Assembly (NCBI RefSeq): GCF_024749285.1
Contig: NZ_CP087196.1
Span: 2,852,001 to 2,916,000, forward strand
Direction of reading: 5' to 3'
DNA from: Pseudomonas sp. B21-015
GTDB taxonomy: Bacteria > Pseudomonadota > Gammaproteobacteria > Pseudomonadales > Pseudomonadaceae
Length of the DNA: 64,000 nucleotides
Positions 60,557 to 64,000 of this stretch are shown here, one piece after another. The notes beneath the pieces are model-generated. The model ran no database searches, was not told where the DNA came from, and saw only the letters and a program-made list of their open reading frames with translations. The position numbers were made by a program, and so were the translations under genes. Position 1 is the stretch's first letter; the number at the start of each line of letters is the position of its first letter.

Positions 60557-60796
60557 CTAGTTACCATCCGCCACCTTCCGTTCTATCTCAGCTATTTTTC
60601 GACGGATTTCCTCAGCCTCCTGCTCCTGGGTTCGAGTCGAAGCGGGCGTATTGGCTGGATCTGCACCTTCGGCGTCACTGTCGCTGTCCTCAAGATCTCT
60701 TTCGACCACATCGACAGGTTTACCAGACGTATCGGTGGACGGGGCGTTCGTGGTTATTCCTGGTTTGACGTCGTCAACACTGCCATCGTTGTTCAT
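60557..60796 (-). CDS. Small acidic, probably disordered protein
   Basis: 79 aa, very rich in Asp, Glu, Ser, Thr and Pro, ending in a charged helix (EQEAEEIRRKIAEIERKVAD). GGAGGT lies eight bases before the ATG, which makes real translation likely. Similar short hydrophilic proteins are common, uncharacterised Pseudomonas proteins. It stands alone; no function can be assigned. Confidence 0.7.
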   Translation of the reverse strand: MNNDGSVDDVKPGITTNAPSTDTSGKPVDVVERDLEDSDSDAEGADPANTPASTRTQEQEAEEIRRKIAEIERKVADGN

Positions 60797-61126
60797 ATCG
60801 ATTTACCTCCGTTGACCTACACATTGGATAACAGCGGTATGGATTGAGTTCGAGATTTTTTGCCGGTGTTCAGGTCAGGAAACCCACGATTTTCATCCTT
60901 TACGACGCGGCTCAACGGTTTGCGCTTTTTGGAAGGCCTCTCTATTGCCTCACTGGGATGTCGCAACCGTTCCCAGGGATGTCGTCCCCGGCCAACCGGC
61001 CTGAACACAGGTGCGCTTGGTAATAAGCTTTATTAGGGATTGATCTAGGAAATAGCATTCCAGAAGCGACCCTGTTCTTTCCTATAAGCGACTACGTCGT
61101 TTTTTGAATAAATAACCAAATGAATC
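60797..61126. other. Gap with no gene
   Basis: 330 bases between the small acidic gene and the permease remnant. No frame with a ribosome site or motif is seen; the right part is A/T-rich, as expected near a promoter of a lost gene. Confidence 0.5.
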
Positions 61127-61440
61127 ATGCAGACGGTGCCGCCTTGGGTTTACCTGACCCTCGCCGTGAGTCTCTTCAGCCTGGGGCGCGTGCCAGCAAT
61201 GATTGCGACGATTGTGTACGGCATTCCACCGATGTTCAGATTGACGACCCTTGCCTTCAAGCAACTGCCCAAAGATCTGCTCGAGTTAGTCCAGGCGTCC
61301 GGAGCTTCGCCAAGGGACATTCTGTTCAAAGTCGAGCTGCCGACGGCCGCACCCACGCTGTTGGTCGGGTTGAACCAATGCATCCTCATGTCTTTGGCGA
61401 TGGTGGTGCTGGCAGGTCTGGTGGGGGCGGGTGGTCTTGG
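61127..61440 (+). pseudogene. Fragment of a choline/betaine-type ABC transporter permease
   Basis: The frame gives QTVPPWVYLTLAVSLFSLG, ATIVYGIPPMFRLTTLAFKQ and LVGLNQCILMSLAMVVLAGL, then GAGGLGG. This is the core of ProW/ChoW-type permeases, including the EAA-like loop (LELVQASGASPRDILFKVEL). Both ends are missing, and the frame runs directly into racemase sequence near 61435, so two genes were joined by a deletion. Confidence 0.85.
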
Positions 61441-61739
61441 CGGGTGGCGGGCCTTTGTTGCCGTCGGTTTCGATGGCCGAACGACGTGAGATCTTCGTTC
61501 GCGATCATGACTGGGTTCGAACCGCGTTGATGTTCGAACCCAGGGGGCACGACTTCATGTCGGGCGTGATCATCTATCCGTCTACGCGTGAAGATTGGGC
61601 TCAACTGTTTGGGAAGGGACGGTTGAAAGTAGGGGATACGTTCCGCAATGAAAGCCTGACAGGAACAATCTTCTCGCGCCTTGCCCTGCACAACAGCAGA
61701 CCCGGCGCGGCGGGGAAACTAATTGAGAACGCCCCCTAG
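61431..61739 (+). pseudogene. Proline-racemase/hydroxyproline-epimerase family gene, internally deleted
   Basis: N-terminal racemase sequence (SMAERREIFVRDHDWVRTAL, MFEPRGHDFMSGVIIYP) is fused after STREDWA to C-terminal racemase sequence (GRLKVGDTFRNESLTGTIFS). About 200 residues, including at least one catalytic Cys, are missing. With the adjoining permease piece it is a relic of a quaternary-amine/hydroxyproline catabolic locus. Confidence 0.82.
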
Positions 61740-61854
61740 GGCTTTTTGAACTTCTGCGGTTAGCATGACGCTTTATCAACGCACCAAGCGACAGGTTGGT
61801 TAACGTAACCGAGTGGGTCAAACATTGATCGAACGACGCCAATTCAGCGGAGGC

Positions 61855-62838
61855 ATGAAGGGGAAAAATCTCCGCTACCTGAATGAGAACTCTGGTGAGC
61901 CTGCGCGAATGACACGGGCAGGCTTTGTGTTGCTCGAGCATTTCTCGCTGCCCGCTTTCACCCAGGCGCTGGACACCATTGTCACTGCGAATTTGCTACG
62001 CCCCGGGCTGTTCTCTTCCCGAACGTTCGGCTTGAATGACGGGGAGGTCATCAGCGATCTGGGCCTGGTCATTCGGCCTGACGCACGTCTCGATTCTTCA
62101 GCCATTCAAAACCTGGATCTGCTGGTCATTTGCGGCGGCTACAGGACAGAACTGAAGGCGACTGATGAGTTCATCCACCTGTTGAGAGCGGCGGCAGACC
62201 TGGGTGTCAGCCTGGCCGGGTTATGGAATGGCGCGTGGTTCCTGGGCAGGGCTGGGGTGCTGGATGGATATCGTTGCGCCATTCACCCCGAGCATCGCCC
62301 CGCGCTTGCGGAAATCTCCAAGGCGACGCATGTCAGCAGTGAGCCCTATATCATTGATCGAGATCGGCTCACTGCCTCCAGTCCCTCTGGGGCATTCCAT
62401 ATGGCGTTGGACTGGATCAAGGAATTGCACGATAAAGCCCTCGTCGAGGGTATTGAGGACATCCTGGCTTTTGAGGAGTCTCGTTACCGGCGCATCAAAC
62501 CGACTGAAAATATCTGTGTGAGCGCGCCATTACGCGAGGTGGTCAAACTGATGGATGCCAACCTCGAAGAGCCTTTGGAGTTGGAGCAGTTGGCCGTATA
62601 CGCAGGCCGTTCCAGGCGACAACTCGAGCGTTTGTTCAAGGAGCAACTGGGCACGACACCGCAACGCTACTACATGGAATTGCGGATTACCGAGGCGCGT
62701 CGACTCCTTCAGCACACAGAGCTATCTCAGGTCGATGTGCTGGTTGCCTGTGGTTTTGTTTCGCCCAGTCATTTCAGCAAATGCTACAGCTCGTATTTCG
62801 GCTACAGGCCTTCCAAGGAAACGCGACTCGTCAAGTGA
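61855..62838 (+). CDS. GlxA-family (PfpI plus AraC) transcriptional regulator
   Basis: 327 aa. A DJ-1/PfpI-like N-terminal domain (FVLLEHFSLPAFTQALDTIV, LDLLVICGGYRT, AGLWNGAWFLGRAGVLDG) precedes an AraC helix-turn-helix (LELEQLAVYAGRSRRQLERL; SQVDVLVACGFVSPSHFSKC). Relatives such as GbdR and CdhR control betaine, carnitine or hydroxyproline use, which matches the permease and racemase remnants just upstream: this looks like their former regulator, left intact. The start is uncertain: a GGAGG touches the ATG at 61855 too closely, a GTG at 61813 lacks a site, and an ATG lies at 61909. Confidence 0.83.
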   Translation: MKGKNLRYLNENSGEPARMTRAGFVLLEHFSLPAFTQALDTIVTANLLRPGLFSSRTFGLNDGEVISDLGLVIRPDARLDSSAIQNLDLLVICGGYRTELKATDEFIHLLRAAADLGVSLAGLWNGAWFLGRAGVLDGYRCAIHPEHRPALAEISKATHVSSEPYIIDRDRLTASSPSGAFHMALDWIKELHDKALVEGIEDILAFEESRYRRIKPTENICVSAPLREVVKLMDANLEEPLELEQLAVYAGRSRRQLERLFKEQLGTTPQRYYMELRITEARRLLQHTELSQVDVLVACGFVSPSHFSKCYSSYFGYRPSKETRLVK

Positions 62839-62930
62839 AAGCATCTTTTCGAGTCTGCGCACCCTCGTGACCTGCCGCGTCACCCTACTTGAAGCGTGCT
62901 TCAAAGTCCGGGACCTGCGCCTCTGATTGC

Positions 62931-63896
62931 TCAGCGGCGCTTGCCGAATACCGATTTGGGTGGCTTGCCGAAAAACCGGGTAAAGGCTGCGCTGAAATTG
63001 TTGGGGAACTTGTAGCCCACCTGATAGGCCGCCTGGGCCACCTGGCAACCGCTTTCGAGCAGGGTGTATGCCTTGCGCATGCGGATCTCGTGAAGCATGC
63101 GGTGCGGTGTGGAATTGAAGCGGTAATGCAGGCCTTCCTTGAGTTTGAACTCATTGAGCCCCACCGCGGCGCACAGGTAGGGGATGGTCAACGGCTGGTC
63201 CATCCGCTCGATCATGATGTCCCGGGCGCGATCGAGTTTCTCGATGTCCACCGCGCTGAACTGCAGGCTGTCGGAACTGGTGGCAGGGCTCAGCAGTTTC
63301 AGTTGTTCGGAGAGCAGGCTCAGGGTGTGAATGTGCATGTCCAGGGTGCCGCTCACCCCTTGGTTGAGGTAGCGGGTCAGGGCGGTGGCGTGGCTGGCGC
63401 TGGCCGCCGAGGTCTTCTGGAACGCCAGTTGGCGGACGTTACCGTTGCCCAGCAACTGGCGGGTGCGCTGCTCGCCAATGTACTTGTTGAGCATGTTTTC
63501 GCCGATCAGCAACCGCAGTTGGGATACCGTTGCCCCGGCTTCGTAACAGCGCTCGCCGAGGCTCATCTGGAACGAGGTGATGGTGGTGTAGCCGGCGCGA
63601 AACGACACCGCCGAACCGTCGACGCCCTTGTACCCGGAGTCACCCTGCATGCCGAAGGTGATCACCAGCATATGACGATTGTGTGGGCTGACGGTTTCCT
63701 CGATCAGGTTGCGCGTGGGCCGGTAGCGCGAGCGCACCACCATCAGGTCGTCATCCAGACACAAGCGTTCGGAATAGCACTCGCCCAACTCCTCTGGTAA
63801 TTGCTGGCGCATCCAGCCGCCGGTGTTGTTGCTGACCAGCCGCGAGTGCGTTGACGCGACTCGATACGACTGAGAAATCCTCTGTAAGACCGCCAC
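62931..63896 (-). CDS. AraC-family regulator, PchR-like, iron-type promoter
   Basis: 321 aa. The N-terminal half is a PchR-like sensor region (YSERLCLDDDLMVVRSRYRP, HNRHMLVITFGMQGDSGYKG). The C-terminal AraC domain has LTIPYLCAAVGLNEFKLKEG and AQAAYQVGYKFPNNFSAAFT. A much longer frame reaches into the Fur-like site, but AAGGAGG nine bases before a GTG at 63896 marks the true start. PchR-type proteins bind a ferric siderophore and activate siderophore genes; those genes would lie to the right of this window. Confidence 0.85.
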   Translation of the reverse strand: MAVLQRISQSYRVASTHSRLVSNNTGGWMRQQLPEELGECYSERLCLDDDLMVVRSRYRPTRNLIEETVSPHNRHMLVITFGMQGDSGYKGVDGSAVSFRAGYTTITSFQMSLGERCYEAGATVSQLRLLIGENMLNKYIGEQRTRQLLGNGNVRQLAFQKTSAASASHATALTRYLNQGVSGTLDMHIHTLSLLSEQLKLLSPATSSDSLQFSAVDIEKLDRARDIMIERMDQPLTIPYLCAAVGLNEFKLKEGLHYRFNSTPHRMLHEIRMRKAYTLLESGCQVAQAAYQVGYKFPNNFSAAFTRFFGKPPKSVFGKRR

Positions 63897-63930
63897 TTTT
63901 ATTGTCCTCCTTGATTGGGCTACGGCTCGC

Positions 63931-63966
63931 ATATGGATTAATCCAGAATCCATATGTATACATATG
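63931..63966. promoter_or_regulatory. Nested palindromes upstream of the pchR-like gene
   Basis: ATATGGATT (63931) and AATCCATAT (63947) are perfect inverted arms around a GGATTAATCC palindrome. The latter arm overlaps CATATGTATACATATG (63951-63966), a perfect 16-bp palindrome. These are likely regulator-binding sites. Confidence 0.6.
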
Positions 63967-63981
63967 ATAAGCATTCGCATT
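63964..63981 (-). promoter_or_regulatory. Fur-box-like site
   Basis: On the minus strand AATGCGAATGCTTATCAT agrees closely with the Fur pattern AATGAGAATGATTATCAT (16 of 18). It lies about 70 bp before the GTG of the pchR-like gene. Confidence 0.65.
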
Positions 63982-64000
63982 AATGAATATCATGTTTACA

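Noticed and set aside
63897..63980. 28-codon N-terminal extension of the pchR-like gene
   Set aside because: It is made of the Fur-like site and palindromes; AAGGAGG before the GTG at 63896 sets the start.

Overview
The window reads as a chromosome segment of a fluorescent-group Pseudomonas. The evidence is high-GC coding, Pseudomonas-type REP palindromes, a tRNA-Gln(TTG), an rlhA-type U32 gene, a PaiB/MocR pair, and above all the distal half of a rhizoxin-type trans-AT polyketide cluster like the rzx cluster of Pseudomonas biocontrol strains. The species cannot be fixed from sequence alone.

Layout. (1) 1-23.3 kb: five rhizoxin-type genes. rzxE is cut by the window edge and ends in the KS-B-ACP chain-branching module. 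rzxF ends the line with a condensation-dead KS, an ACP and a thioesterase. rzxI is an O-methyltransferase on the other strand. rzxG is a tandem trans-acyltransferase. rzxA is the loading protein, with GNAT, KS and two heterocyclization domains. The line starts in rzxA, the last gene, passes to products encoded upstream of the window (rzxB-D, P450 rzxH), and finishes on rzxE and rzxF. A MATE exporter follows rzxA. (2) 25-31.4 kb: small stress/detoxification units: HxlR/DoxX with a collapsed SDR gene, an MFS-hydrolase-alcohol dehydrogenase run with a divergent AraC regulator, a 24-residue membrane peptide and an HxlR remnant. (3) 31.5-38.2 kb: a complete RND efflux system (TetR, outer-membrane lipoprotein, adaptor, pump) carrying four copies of one 24-bp operator. 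(4) 38.3-40.3 kb: a fabF/glxA recombination scar and a secreted nuclease. (5) 40.5-46.7 kb: an A/T-richer island with a LysE exporter, a PLP aminotransferase, a cystathionine-synthase-like PLP enzyme, a radical SAM enzyme, a YczE-like membrane protein and an Lrp/AsnC regulator. I recognise no described pathway with this gene set, and it is my best candidate for an undescribed system, probably making and exporting an unusual amino acid. (6) 46.7-57.7 kb: an orphan adhesin-repeat fragment, then ordinary genes (membrane metallophosphoesterase, M20 peptidase, CapA-like protein, tRNA-Gln, rlhA, MocR and PaiB). (7) 57.8-64 kb: a sensor-less chemoreceptor coupled to a small helical protein, a 247-bp inverted-repeat element, several gene remnants (DoxX, choline-type ABC permease, proline-racemase family), a GlxA regulator, and an iron-type AraC regulator behind a Fur-box-like site.

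Start sites were moved from the longest possible frame wherever a Shine-Dalgarno sequence or signal peptide supported a shorter protein. Gene symbols for the polyketide genes rest on domain order matching the rhizoxin literature; no database search was possible.
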